A stretch of 64,000 bases of DNA from Winogradskyella echinorum (lineage in GTDB: Bacteria; Bacteroidota; Bacteroidia; Flavobacteriales; Flavobacteriaceae), in contig NZ_JACOQD010000001.1 of assembly GCF_014297365.1 (NCBI RefSeq), positions 1,302,001 through 1,366,000 on the forward strand, given 5' to 3'. The position numbers and the translations under genes are program-made. This document shows, in pieces, positions 54,445-62,736 of the stretch. The notes under the pieces are model-generated. The model had not been told where the DNA came from. It saw only the letters and a list, made by a program, of their open reading frames with translations, and did not search any database. How positions within the stretch are numbered: the stretch's first letter is position 1; every line of letters starts with the position of its first letter.

Positions 54445-54469
54445 TGTCTGCCTTCGCAGGAATGACAAT
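54445..54469. repeat. Degenerate inverted family A repeat
   Basis: TGTCTGCCTTCGCAGGAATGAC: on the minus strand GTCATTCCTGC, a short loop, then GCAGACA. It lies in the 103-base gap between the GIY-YIG gene and the DUF6090 array and flanks the GIY-YIG gene together with the copy at 54043-54066. Confidence 0.6.
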
Positions 54470-54500
54470 AAGGTCTAGGTTTTATTAGACGCTAAAAATA

Positions 54501-55262
54501 CTATGGACTCTCGGTAACTTTATTAATCTCAGTTATGGCATCTTTACTAAGCTGAATTAAAGCATCGTACTGAGGAATAATAGTTTTGTCTCTAATAGAT
54601 GCTTTTGTTATAGCATTTCTATAAAGCACAGAATTATGCACTTCTTTTACAAAAGCATCAATATCTGTAATAGTGATTTTAGCGTCTTGCTGCTCTTTAG
54701 CACTCATAAAAATGGTGTATCCCATTTTCATATCAAACGTGTGTTCTAACTGCGTTTCTAAATTATCTACTCCTGTATTAGTTTCATTTTCTGTTATATA
54801 TAGATATTCTATGGCAGATTTGCGCACTAGTAATAACTTATGCAGGTTACTGCCATTTATTAATGCCAGATAAGGCGATTGCTCTAACGTGTTGAAACCA
54901 CTTTGGTTTGCTTTAAAATTAAATACATCAAAAACATATATGGCATTCATAGAAGTTTCCAAATCGTAGGTATTGTTGAAAAAAGTGAGTTGTTCCTTTT
55001 TATAAAGTGGTATTAATTTTTCTCGTTTTGATTTTAATGAATCAAGCATTAAAATATCATCTTCAATATTATTTTTTATGATTGAAAGGGTTTTCATTAA
55101 GGCTTCTTTCTCTTTTTGCTGAGCGTTCCAATTATTAATTTGAAGTGCAATAAGAATACCAATAACTACGAGGATAATTTCTCCAATGGCATAAAGTAAA
55201 TATTTACTAAACTTATTTTCTGAGAGTAATTGCTGTCGTATGCGTCTAAAAAATTTTATCAT
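54501..55262 (-). CDS. DUF6090 family membrane protein, array member 1 (last in the transcript)
   Basis: This 253-residue protein of unknown function has a basic N-terminus (MIKFFRRIRQQLL), one membrane helix at about 23-43 (IILVVIGILIALQINNW) and a helical region predicted to be periplasmic. Topology follows from the positive-inside rule. The shared DUF6090 core is degenerate here: GFNTLEQSPYLALI has SP where other members have SG. Two long helices follow. A 40-base spacer separates it from the next gene and resembles the spacer upstream of member 2. It is among the most diverged members and is the 3' end of the array. Confidence 0.85.
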   Translation of the reverse strand: MIKFFRRIRQQLLSENKFSKYLLYAIGEIILVVIGILIALQINNWNAQQKEKEALMKTLSIIKNNIEDDILMLDSLKSKREKLIPLYKKEQLTFFNNTYDLETSMNAIYVFDVFNFKANQSGFNTLEQSPYLALINGSNLHKLLLVRKSAIEYLYITENETNTGVDNLETQLEHTFDMKMGYTIFMSAKEQQDAKITITDIDAFVKEVHNSVLYRNAITKASIRDKTIIPQYDALIQLSKDAITEINKVTESP

Positions 55263-55302
55263 TGAATAGCGATTTTTAATAATAAAGTATGTTGTGTTTT
55301 CG

Positions 55303-56049
55303 TTATTTTTTCAATTCCTTATTAATAAGAATTTCAATTTCTTCCATATCAGATAGAATTTTCTTGAATCTCGTAAGACTTGATTTTTCAGAATTTACTT
55401 TGTTATTTTGACTGGACTCAAATGCTACAAGAAGTTCTATTTGACGATTTTTATCAAATACCCATTCTAATAGTTTAGGTTGGTTTTTAATATTTTCAAA
55501 CACAAAATCTACACTGCCGTATATTTGACTTGCATTAAATTCTGCTATTGCTGCTCTATCATTATTGTATTTAGAAACATTTTCTGTTTCTTCTTTATAT
55601 TTTTCTAAACTAATTAGTTTTTCTCTAATATTAGGTGGTATTAGTTTAACATCTCCAGTGTTTTCTAAAGTTGAAATTGTGTTAGATTTGAATTGTACAT
55701 TTCTAAAAGCCCAATCTAAATTTGTAGATTCAGAAATTATTTGGAATATTGGCTGGTTTGGTTGATTATAGATTTCTTTAAAGGCTTTAACTTTAACCAT
55801 ATTAGAGTCTATTATTGAAGAATGCTCTTTTATATATGCTTTGTCTTTCTCAAAATCTTGTAATAATTGTTCATAATAAACTTGCCTTAAATTTTCAGTT
55901 TTTCTTTCATCATTGAGGTTGTTAAGTTGAAGGGCAATTAAAATTCCAATCACAACTAACACAATTTCTCCGACTGCATATTTAAAATACTTTCCAGTTT
56001 TACCTTCTGAAAGTAAGTTTTGGCGAATTTTTCTAAAGAATTTTATCAT
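55303..56049 (-). CDS. DUF6090 family membrane protein, array member 2
   Basis: This 248-residue DUF6090 protein has the anchor YAVGEIVLVVIGILIALQLNN followed by LNDERKTENLRQVYY, then a coiled-coil-like helix. The core reads NTISTLENTGDVKLIPPNIR at about 123-142. It is very close to member 3 along its whole length, including the C-terminus EIEILINKELKK, so the two come from a recent duplication. The spacer upstream (70 bases) and that downstream (40 bases) also share a stretch of about 28 bases, so the duplicated unit was a gene plus its spacer. Function unknown. Confidence 0.88.
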   Translation of the reverse strand: MIKFFRKIRQNLLSEGKTGKYFKYAVGEIVLVVIGILIALQLNNLNDERKTENLRQVYYEQLLQDFEKDKAYIKEHSSIIDSNMVKVKAFKEIYNQPNQPIFQIISESTNLDWAFRNVQFKSNTISTLENTGDVKLIPPNIREKLISLEKYKEETENVSKYNNDRAAIAEFNASQIYGSVDFVFENIKNQPKLLEWVFDKNRQIELLVAFESSQNNKVNSEKSSLTRFKKILSDMEEIEILINKELKK

Positions 56050-56119
56050 TTAATAGCGGTTTTTAATAATAAAGTATTTTGAATTTTAGTAATTAATTAT
56101 GCATTTTGATGTGCTTTAG

Positions 56120-56866
56120 TTATTTTTTTAATTCCTTATTAATAAGAATTTCAATTTCTTCTATATCAGATATAATTTTCTTAAATCTTTTAAGACTTCC
56201 TTTTTCCGATTTAGCCTTCATATGTTGGCACCTTTCGAAGTTAATAAGAAGCTCTATTAAGTTTTTTTCTTCAAATACCCGTTCCCACAGTTTGGGTTGA
56301 TTTTGTATGTTTTTATAGGCAAATTCTGGACTCCCATATCTATTAGCTGCCGTTGCACCCGCTTTACCAGCTTCACCATTATTGTATTCAGAAGCCTCTT
56401 CTGTCGCTTCTTTATATTTATCTAAACGGATTACTTGTTCCCTAATGGTTGGTGGTATTAATTTGATGTCACCAGTATTCTGTAACGTATTTACCGTATT
56501 AGTTTTGAATTGAACATTATAAAGTTGCCAATCTAAATTTCCAGTTGCAGAAACTATTTCAATTATTGGTAAGTTTGGCTGATTATAGATGTCTTTAAAA
56601 GCTCTAAATTTTACCATATTAGAATCTATTCTTGAAGAATGCTCTTTTATATATGCTTTGTCGTTCTCAAAATCTTGTAATAATTGTTTATAATAAACTT
56701 GCCTTAAATTTTCGGTTTTTCTTTCATCATTAAGATTGTTTAATTGTAAGGCAATTAAAATACCTAGAACAACAAGTATAATTTCACCGATGGCATATTT
56801 AAGGTATTTTCCAATTTTGCCTTCTAAAAGCAAGTTTTGTCTAATTTTTCTGAAAAACTTTATCAT
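56120..56866 (-). CDS. DUF6090 family membrane protein, array member 3
   Basis: This 248-residue near-twin of member 2 keeps the anchor and the first 80 residues almost unchanged. The differences are concentrated in the middle (about 100-220), for example GNLDWQLYNVQFKTNTVNTL against STNLDWAFRNVQFKSNTIST. The core reads TLQNTGDIKLIPPTIREQVI. Residues 163-178 (NNGEAGKAGATAANRY) are rich in Gly and Ala and differ from member 2. It begins 2 bases after member 4 and is followed by a 70-base spacer. Function unknown. Confidence 0.88.
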   Translation of the reverse strand: MIKFFRKIRQNLLLEGKIGKYLKYAIGEIILVVLGILIALQLNNLNDERKTENLRQVYYKQLLQDFENDKAYIKEHSSRIDSNMVKFRAFKDIYNQPNLPIIEIVSATGNLDWQLYNVQFKTNTVNTLQNTGDIKLIPPTIREQVIRLDKYKEATEEASEYNNGEAGKAGATAANRYGSPEFAYKNIQNQPKLWERVFEEKNLIELLINFERCQHMKAKSEKGSLKRFKKIISDIEEIEILINKELKK

Positions 56867-56868
56867 AA

Positions 56869-57624
56869 TTAATTTTTAGATTTTAATTCATTCTGAATAA
56901 GTTGAAGCATTCTGTCAATTTTATCGGAGAGGATTTCTTTATCTGTGATGATTTCTTTTTTCCAACTCACTACACCTGCCATTAAATCTTCTAATTTCCG
57001 ATTATTGAAAAACCATTCGTAGTCTGATGTATATGAGCCTTTTGGAAAATCCTTATAGTAAATAGACCATCTGTTTAAAACATTTAATTTTCCATCCGTT
57101 ATAGGGTAAAAATGATTGTTCAATAAATCAAAAACGTAACCAACTTCTTGTGTGGCGTCTTCAACCATGGACCCAAAGGATGCGATAAACGATTTCAGTT
57201 CTGCATTTTGTAAATAGTCAATCTTACTTGATGCTATTAGGGATTTTATATACCCATCATTGGCCTCAAAAGTATTGGCGCTTTCTACACTTATTAGCAT
57301 TGAATCTAATTTTTGATGTGGTATTTGAGATACATCTTTACCAAAGAGATTTAGCATATATAAGCCATTATCATGACCTCTTTTATGAATTTCAATAATT
57401 TCTTTAAGCTTATTTTTATTAGATATAAGTTCAATTTCAAGATTCTGAAGAATTTCAGTTTCAGAGGCTCTTATCTTTCTATTCTCATTCCAATTGTTAA
57501 TTTGAAGCGCGATTAAAATGCCTACAACCACCAATATAATTTCGCCAATGGCGTATTTGAAGTATTTGGATGTTTTGTTTTCCATGAGTAAGTTTTTGCG
57601 GATATGACGGAATAATTTTATCAT
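56869..57624 (-). CDS. DUF6090 family membrane protein, array member 4
   Basis: This 251-residue DUF6090 protein has the anchor MIKLFRHIRKNLLMENKTSK with a membrane helix at about 23-44 (GEIILVVVGILIALQINNW) and ENRK directly after it. The core is NDGYIKSLIASSKIDYLQNA at 122-141, with the usual Gly replaced by Ser133 (ASS). The C-terminal part includes a WFFNNRKLEDLM segment. It overlaps the start of member 5's stop region by 4 bases (ATGA), showing translational coupling. Predicted topology is N-in with a periplasmic body. Confidence 0.88.
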   Translation of the reverse strand: MIKLFRHIRKNLLMENKTSKYFKYAIGEIILVVVGILIALQINNWNENRKIRASETEILQNLEIELISNKNKLKEIIEIHKRGHDNGLYMLNLFGKDVSQIPHQKLDSMLISVESANTFEANDGYIKSLIASSKIDYLQNAELKSFIASFGSMVEDATQEVGYVFDLLNNHFYPITDGKLNVLNRWSIYYKDFPKGSYTSDYEWFFNNRKLEDLMAGVVSWKKEIITDKEILSDKIDRMLQLIQNELKSKN

Positions 57625-58337
57625 TCAGTTTGTTTTTTAGAAAGCCGTACAATTTCTTTCAGGTGATACTGAAGCGGTTCATCTTCAATAGACCTCATAA
57701 TATTTTTAAGATAAAAAATATGTCGTTCCGTGAGATTTTTGAATTGATCAGTGGTAATAAGTTTGAAGTTTTTTGGGCTTGCTAAATTGGTAAAATCACC
57801 ACTTTCAATAATATATGGTTCAATTTTCTCTCCCCAAAGTTTTCTAGATACATCTTCTTCTTCAATAAAATCTTGAAGAGCATCTTTCCACGAAATAAGA
57901 TAATTCCTTAAGGTGTCATTTTTAATAAGTTGATATTCACCAGAAGAAATCAATGATTCTACAACACCGTTTGATGGATTGTAAGACACTCCGTTAAAGG
58001 CTGAAAAATAGTATTTTGCTATACTATCTTTAACAGATAAAAGATCCGAATGATTTATATACATCTTGAATTTTTCAGCACTTTTTAAAGAATTAGAGTG
58101 TACTTTTTTAACATTTTCAAACTGCAACAAGTTATTTGTAAAATCAGTATTTAGCTCTTTTAAAATACCTGCTTCCTTAATTTTGTCCTTTCTGTTCTCA
58201 TTCCAATTATTAATACTTAATGCAATGAGAATACCAATAACGACGAGGATTATTTCTCCAAGAGCGTATTTGAGGTATTTACCTGTTTTGTTTTCCATAA
58301 TGAGGCTTTGACGGATGTGACGAAAGAATTTAAGCAT
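57621..58337 (-). CDS. DUF6090 family membrane protein, array member 5
   Basis: This 238-residue DUF6090 protein differs at residue 2 (MLKFFRHIRQ) and has ALSINNWNENRK after the membrane helix, with Ser replacing the usual Gln. The core is clear: SNGVVESLISSGEYQLIKND with SSG at 131-133, followed by TLRNYLISWKDALQD and an acidic EEED. The core resembles those of members 4, 6 and 12. It overlaps member 4 by 4 bases and member 6 by 1 base (TAATG). Function unknown. Confidence 0.88.
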   Translation of the reverse strand: MLKFFRHIRQSLIMENKTGKYLKYALGEIILVVIGILIALSINNWNENRKDKIKEAGILKELNTDFTNNLLQFENVKKVHSNSLKSAEKFKMYINHSDLLSVKDSIAKYYFSAFNGVSYNPSNGVVESLISSGEYQLIKNDTLRNYLISWKDALQDFIEEEDVSRKLWGEKIEPYIIESGDFTNLASPKNFKLITTDQFKNLTERHIFYLKNIMRSIEDEPLQYHLKEIVRLSKKQTE

Positions 58338-59098
58338 TATTTTTTATGTATTTCGCTTTCTAGCAAGGTGACTATTTTATTGAGTAGTTGCTCTGATTTT
58401 TTTTGAGATGAATAATAATTGTCAGCAGCTATGACTAAATTTTCAACCAAATTTTCGAATTTTAGTGCTTTTAGTAAATCCCTATTATCTACCTTAAAAC
58501 CAGATAATGGAAATGTAACATTTCTATTGTATTCGCCTACTTGATCGGCATTAAGCCAACTGCCACGTTCAAGGATGTAGAGATTTAAGATATCCTCATT
58601 TTTATCTACAGTAATAAACCCTTCTTCTAAAATTTCAACTTCTGGTTTCCAAGACGACAGCAAGTTTCTTAACTCTGCACTTTTAAATATGCTTAGTTTT
58701 CCGGAACTCAATAAGTCATCTAAAAAACCATTTTGTGGATAATATGGTGAGCTGTTGAATAGTTTATTTAATAAATCGTTAAAAGCATGCTCTGTGTCTG
58801 GTATTTTTTTGTTTCCGGTATGATTAAGTATCTGTACACCTGAGGTCATGATTAATTGAGTACTTGTTTTCACTTCTTCTAAGATCTCTCTGTTTTTTAA
58901 AAAATCTCGATGAATATTGTTTAAAGCATTTTGCTCTTGTATGTTCAATTTTCGGTTTTCATTCCAGTTATTAATTTGAAGGGCAATTAATATCCCAATA
59001 ACAACGAGAATAATTTCGCCAATGGCATATTTTAGGTATTTGCCAATTTTGTTTTCCATAATTAGGTTTTGGCGAATTTTTCTGAAGAATTTTATCAT
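58337..59098 (-). CDS. DUF6090 family membrane protein, array member 6
   Basis: This 253-residue DUF6090 protein has the standard anchor (MIKFFRKIRQNLIMENKIGK, helix at 23-43). After it comes a helix with NALNNIHRDFLKNREIL. The core is QNGFLDDLLSSGKLSIFKSA with SSG at 131-133 and LRNLLSSWKPEVE after it; together with member 5 this is the best example of the domain's consensus. The C-terminus ends VTLLESEIHKK. It shares one base with member 5 and lies 7 bases from member 7. Confidence 0.88.
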   Translation of the reverse strand: MIKFFRKIRQNLIMENKIGKYLKYAIGEIILVVIGILIALQINNWNENRKLNIQEQNALNNIHRDFLKNREILEEVKTSTQLIMTSGVQILNHTGNKKIPDTEHAFNDLLNKLFNSSPYYPQNGFLDDLLSSGKLSIFKSAELRNLLSSWKPEVEILEEGFITVDKNEDILNLYILERGSWLNADQVGEYNRNVTFPLSGFKVDNRDLLKALKFENLVENLVIAADNYYSSQKKSEQLLNKIVTLLESEIHKK

Positions 59099-59105
59099 GA
59101 TAGCA

Positions 59106-59855
59106 CTACAACGTTTTTAGGTTACTAATAATTTGTTCTTTAAGTGCTCTGGTTTTTTCTAAAGCCTTATTTTTTAAATCTGCTCCAGCATATCTAAATG
59201 ACCCTCTATGTTTTATCATATTAATATAAACCTCATCGTGTAAAAGCGCATCATAATCAATAGGTTTGGCATCATAAAGTGTTTTTTCAAAGGTTCTTGC
59301 TTTCATTTCTAAAAGTCTAAAATGTTTATGAAAAAGCGGTAAGGCTGCATTTGGCCAAAACTGATCTTCTAAACGAACCGTTTGTGCCAATAAAACGGTA
59401 TATTCTGAATCAAAAAGATCGATTATTTCTTTTCTTAGTGCATCTGAGGTGATGATTTGAAACCCTCTTGATTTAATAGCTTCAAAAGCAGTTTTAGCGA
59501 TTACAATATCTGAAGTGAAATCTGCTCTACCGAAATGGTAATTCATACTGTCATTATAAACACTTTTGTTTTCTAAAACTTCAACAACAAATTGTATTGA
59601 TTTACCAGTACGATATTCTTCTTCAATACTTTTTTTAAGTCTTAGCTCGTTAACTTCTAAATTTTCTAAAAGTTCGGACAATAACTGTTTTTCAATTTTT
59701 AAATCAATTCTATTTTGGTTCCATGTATTAATTTGCAATGCTATTAAAATTCCAATAACGACGAGGATAATTTCGCCAATAGCGTATTTTAAGTATTTGC
59801 TGGTTCTATTTTCCATGATCAAGGATTTACGTATATGGCGGAAAAATTTAATCAT
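59106..59855 (-). CDS. DUF6090 family membrane protein, array member 7
   Basis: This 249-residue DUF6090 protein has the usual anchor but INTWNQNR after the helix. The core is altered: AFEAIKSRGFQIITSDALR, with SRG in the place of SSG. The C-terminal half, with FRLLEMKARTFEKTLYD and KHRGSFRYAGADLKNK, is unlike that of its neighbours. It overlaps member 8 by 8 bases. The core form places it nearer to member 8 (AYEVLKSQGLDKV) than to members 4-6. Function unknown. Confidence 0.87.
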   Translation of the reverse strand: MIKFFRHIRKSLIMENRTSKYLKYAIGEIILVVIGILIALQINTWNQNRIDLKIEKQLLSELLENLEVNELRLKKSIEEEYRTGKSIQFVVEVLENKSVYNDSMNYHFGRADFTSDIVIAKTAFEAIKSRGFQIITSDALRKEIIDLFDSEYTVLLAQTVRLEDQFWPNAALPLFHKHFRLLEMKARTFEKTLYDAKPIDYDALLHDEVYINMIKHRGSFRYAGADLKNKALEKTRALKEQIISNLKTL

Positions 59856-60564
59856 TAAGTTCTGTATTAATAATCTCTAAAATTTTATCTATAAGACTAT
59901 AAGTGTCCTTAAGAGTTTCATTACTACCACTCCAGTTATCTCGATTTAAGATTAGCAGATTTCTAATTTCACCACTCGTTTTTAATTCTGAATAATCCTG
60001 TAGTTCAACTATCTTCCCAAATTTTTGATGTATAATATTCTTCTTAAGAATTGGAATCCAATCGTTAATAAACATAATTTCTAAGTCATGACATGCTGTT
60101 CTGGCTGCAACAGATTGGTCGTCGTAATACATACCAAGTAAAAATTGAAGTTGTTTATTACTCACTTTGTCTAATCCTTGAGATTTAAGTACTTCGTATG
60201 CATTGGATAAGGCTCTATATCTATCAAATCTCACAATTTCACCTAACCAAAACTTAATACTATCATTGACTTTAAGTGATAAATCCTCAGCTAAAATTTT
60301 ATCAGTTGAAGTACCAGCATTTTCAGCATTTGTAATAAATTTTTTTAATACTAACTGATCTTTTATAAGATTGGCACGGATTTGTGTTAGAATTTCATTT
60401 TCAAAAATGTCACTTTTTCTGTTTTCATTCCAATTATTAATCTGTAGGGCTATCAAGATCCCAATAACTACGAGGATAATTTCGCCAATAGCGTATTTAA
60501 AGTATTTGGGTGTTTTGCCGGTTTCCATGAGGTTTTGTCTTATATGTCTAAAGAATTTTATCAT
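59848..60564 (-). CDS. DUF6090 family membrane protein, array member 8
   Basis: This 238-residue DUF6090 protein has MIKFFRHIRQNLMETGKTPK at the N-terminus, the METG form also found in members 11 and 12. The core reads ANAYEVLKSQGLDKVSNKQLQ with SQG. It has three segments with few relatives in the array, including AARTACHDLEIMFINDWIPIL, which contains a Cys uncommon in the family. It overlaps member 7 by 8 bases and member 9 by 4 bases. Function unknown. Confidence 0.87.
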   Translation of the reverse strand: MIKFFRHIRQNLMETGKTPKYFKYAIGEIILVVIGILIALQINNWNENRKSDIFENEILTQIRANLIKDQLVLKKFITNAENAGTSTDKILAEDLSLKVNDSIKFWLGEIVRFDRYRALSNAYEVLKSQGLDKVSNKQLQFLLGMYYDDQSVAARTACHDLEIMFINDWIPILKKNIIHQKFGKIVELQDYSELKTSGEIRNLLILNRDNWSGSNETLKDTYSLIDKILEIINTELND

Positions 60565-61280
60565 TTCAACTTTTCTTCTAATTGGCTTAAAATGTGTTTA
60601 GCTTCAGCATTAAAGTCTTCTAGTTTAGGAATGTAAATAGTATAATTAAGCATATAATGATTTGCTACTCTATTTTTATAATCGAGATTTTCTAACGCAT
60701 ATTCAATAAATCCGTCTTTATTTCGTCCTGTGATATAGTCTGAATACCAATTATATTTGCTTTTCCAATCATTAATATTGTTTGCAATATCGCTTGTTCT
60801 TAAATCATCGTCCACGGTTAGTTTAGTTAGTTGTTTTGTGTAAAACTGTACAATATTGTTTGTTAAACCGTCTGCATTTGTTTTTGAGGAGTTGAAATTA
60901 TTTAAGAGATTATAACCTCTTTTTTCAATTGTGAGATCGGGACCTCCAATAATAATGTATTCACATCCATCGCAATTTTTATAATCGTCTTTGGTAAATG
61001 AACCGTCTAATATTTTATTAAAAGTAGGCTCCAATTCTTTTTTTCCTTTTAAAATTGCATTGGTGTCTTCAATATCATTTTTTAGATCCTCAGCAATGAT
61101 TGAATAAATGTTTTCTAAAGTTTGATTCTGAAGGCGATTTTCGTTCCAATTATTAATCTGCAATGCAATTAGAATACCTATAACTACAAGGATAATTTCT
61201 CCAATGGCATACTTAAAGTATTTGCTTGTTTTGTTCTCCATAATTAGGTTTTGCCGAATGTGACGGAAGAATTTTATCAT
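60561..61280 (-). CDS. DUF6090 family membrane protein, array member 9, with Cys pair
   Basis: This 239-residue DUF6090 protein has the standard anchor and an ectodomain that is the most unusual in the array. It contains KNCDGCEY at about residues 103-110, a CxxC pair that could form a disulfide or bind metal in the periplasm. The core is hard to align (RGYNLLNNFNSSKTNADGL). It may still be folded as DUF6090 given the flanking helices. It overlaps member 8 and member 10 by 4 bases each. Confidence 0.85.
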   Translation of the reverse strand: MIKFFRHIRQNLIMENKTSKYFKYAIGEIILVVIGILIALQINNWNENRLQNQTLENIYSIIAEDLKNDIEDTNAILKGKKELEPTFNKILDGSFTKDDYKNCDGCEYIIIGGPDLTIEKRGYNLLNNFNSSKTNADGLTNNIVQFYTKQLTKLTVDDDLRTSDIANNINDWKSKYNWYSDYITGRNKDGFIEYALENLDYKNRVANHYMLNYTIYIPKLEDFNAEAKHILSQLEEKLK

Positions 61281-61984
61281 CTTAAAGAGTTTTGGTAGTT
61301 TTTTATTTGTTGTAATAGCTGACTACATTCATCTAGTTTTTCATTATAATTATTTAGCCTACTGTACGCGCCATTTAAGCGAATACTATTCATAATATAT
61401 TTGTCCTTACTTAAAGCTAAAATGTCTTCAATACTTGGATCGTAAATAGAGGTTACTTTTTTAGATAATTCATTGACTAAGTTTTTAAAATAATCTAGAA
61501 GAAAATCTTCATCCTTTTCTAAGTCTTCATAACTGTTATACATTTTTACAATAGCACTTCTTACCTCGTCTGATTGAATAATATTGAGATGAGAACTATT
61601 AGTCATTTCTTCGTATGTAGATTTTAGGGGAGTATAAGTGTATATAGGCCTCCATTGTAAATTAAAAAACAGTTTAAGCGAGTCAGTTTCTTTTCCTTCG
61701 CTTAACATATCTAGTAGCGGGTTTTTGGTATTAGCCTGCCGCTCTAGTTGCAATGCATTGTTGCGTAATGCTACGGAATCTTTTTTTAACTCAAGAACGA
61801 GATTTTTAAGATAGCGTTGTTCTAGAGCTTTGTCTTTTTTGTGTTGTTGCCATGTATTAATCTGCAATGCAATGAGAATACCAATCACTACAAGCACAAT
61901 TTCACCAACAGCGTATTTAAAGTATTTGCTGGTTTTGTTTTCCATGAGTAACGATTTGCGAAAATGTCTAAAAACTTTTATCAT
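61277..61984 (-). CDS. DUF6090 family membrane protein, array member 10
   Basis: This 235-residue member is the shortest complete one. Its N-terminus MIKVFRHFRKSLLMENKTSK has small changes, and INTWQQHKKDKALEQRYLKN follows the helix. The core is STYEEMTNSSHLNIIQSDEVR with NSS in place of SSG, similar to the substitution in member 4. Long helices with LEKDEDFLLDYFKNLVNEL follow. It overlaps member 9 by 4 bases and is 5 bases from member 11. Function unknown. Confidence 0.86.
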   Translation of the reverse strand: MIKVFRHFRKSLLMENKTSKYFKYAVGEIVLVVIGILIALQINTWQQHKKDKALEQRYLKNLVLELKKDSVALRNNALQLERQANTKNPLLDMLSEGKETDSLKLFFNLQWRPIYTYTPLKSTYEEMTNSSHLNIIQSDEVRSAIVKMYNSYEDLEKDEDFLLDYFKNLVNELSKKVTSIYDPSIEDILALSKDKYIMNSIRLNGAYSRLNNYNEKLDECSQLLQQIKNYQNSLR

Positions 61985-61989
61985 GGTTT

Positions 61990-62736
61990 TTAATTTAGCT
62001 CTGAATTTAATAAGTTGGTTAGGCGCTCTGTCATGGCTTTAAATTCTTGCAAAGCGTACTTTTGAGAAATAAGCAACTCTAACTTAAATGTTATGATATT
62101 CCATGCTTCTAAATTATTAAACAGCCTTTCAAAATCTGTTTTAGGTCCTCCTGATACGAGGCTGGTTTTATACCTATCAAGAGCAATTTGTGAGTAATTA
62201 AGATGTTTGTTAATAAAAGGCTCTATGGTCAATAAATATTGATCACCTATTCCTTTATCAAGAGCTGTAAAAAGGTTCAGTTGAATACTAAATGCTTGTA
62301 ACTCGTCTTTAATTTTAGTGTTATTTACTTTGGCTAAATAGCCTTCATTCATAAACTCTTCGGTAATTGGATAATTAAAATTATTCATCCAAGCTGTACC
62401 TAATGCACCTAAGGTTTTTTGTAGCGTTGGTATAGAATCTTTATTGTTAGAACTTAGTATTTCAAGCGTTTTTCTATTTAGTATTATTAAACTATCAATG
62501 CCATTAATTAAATTGTCTAGATTATCCCGACTACTTTCTAACTCTTCGTGCATGCGCTGGTAGTAGTTGCTTAAGGTGAGCTTTTGAAGACGCTTTTCAT
62601 TCCAGTTATTAATCTGCAATGCAATGAGAATACCAATCACTACAAGCACAATTTCGCCAATAGCGTATTTAAAGTATTTGGATGTTTTGCCAGTTTCCAT
62701 GAGGTTGTATCGTATTTTACGAAAGAATTTAATCAT
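61990..62736 (-). CDS. DUF6090 family membrane protein, array member 11
   Basis: This 248-residue member has MIKFFRKIRYNLMETGKTSK, sharing IRYNLME with member 12. After the anchor comes ENEE-like charged helix with LSNYYQRMHEELESS. The core is much changed: MNEGYLAKVNNTKIKDELQ, without SSG. The TM region is unchanged, so the anchor evolves slowly or is copied between members, while the ectodomain has diverged. It overlaps member 12 by 4 bases. Function unknown. Confidence 0.86.
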   Translation of the reverse strand: MIKFFRKIRYNLMETGKTSKYFKYAIGEIVLVVIGILIALQINNWNEKRLQKLTLSNYYQRMHEELESSRDNLDNLINGIDSLIILNRKTLEILSSNNKDSIPTLQKTLGALGTAWMNNFNYPITEEFMNEGYLAKVNNTKIKDELQAFSIQLNLFTALDKGIGDQYLLTIEPFINKHLNYSQIALDRYKTSLVSGGPKTDFERLFNNLEAWNIITFKLELLISQKYALQEFKAMTERLTNLLNSELN

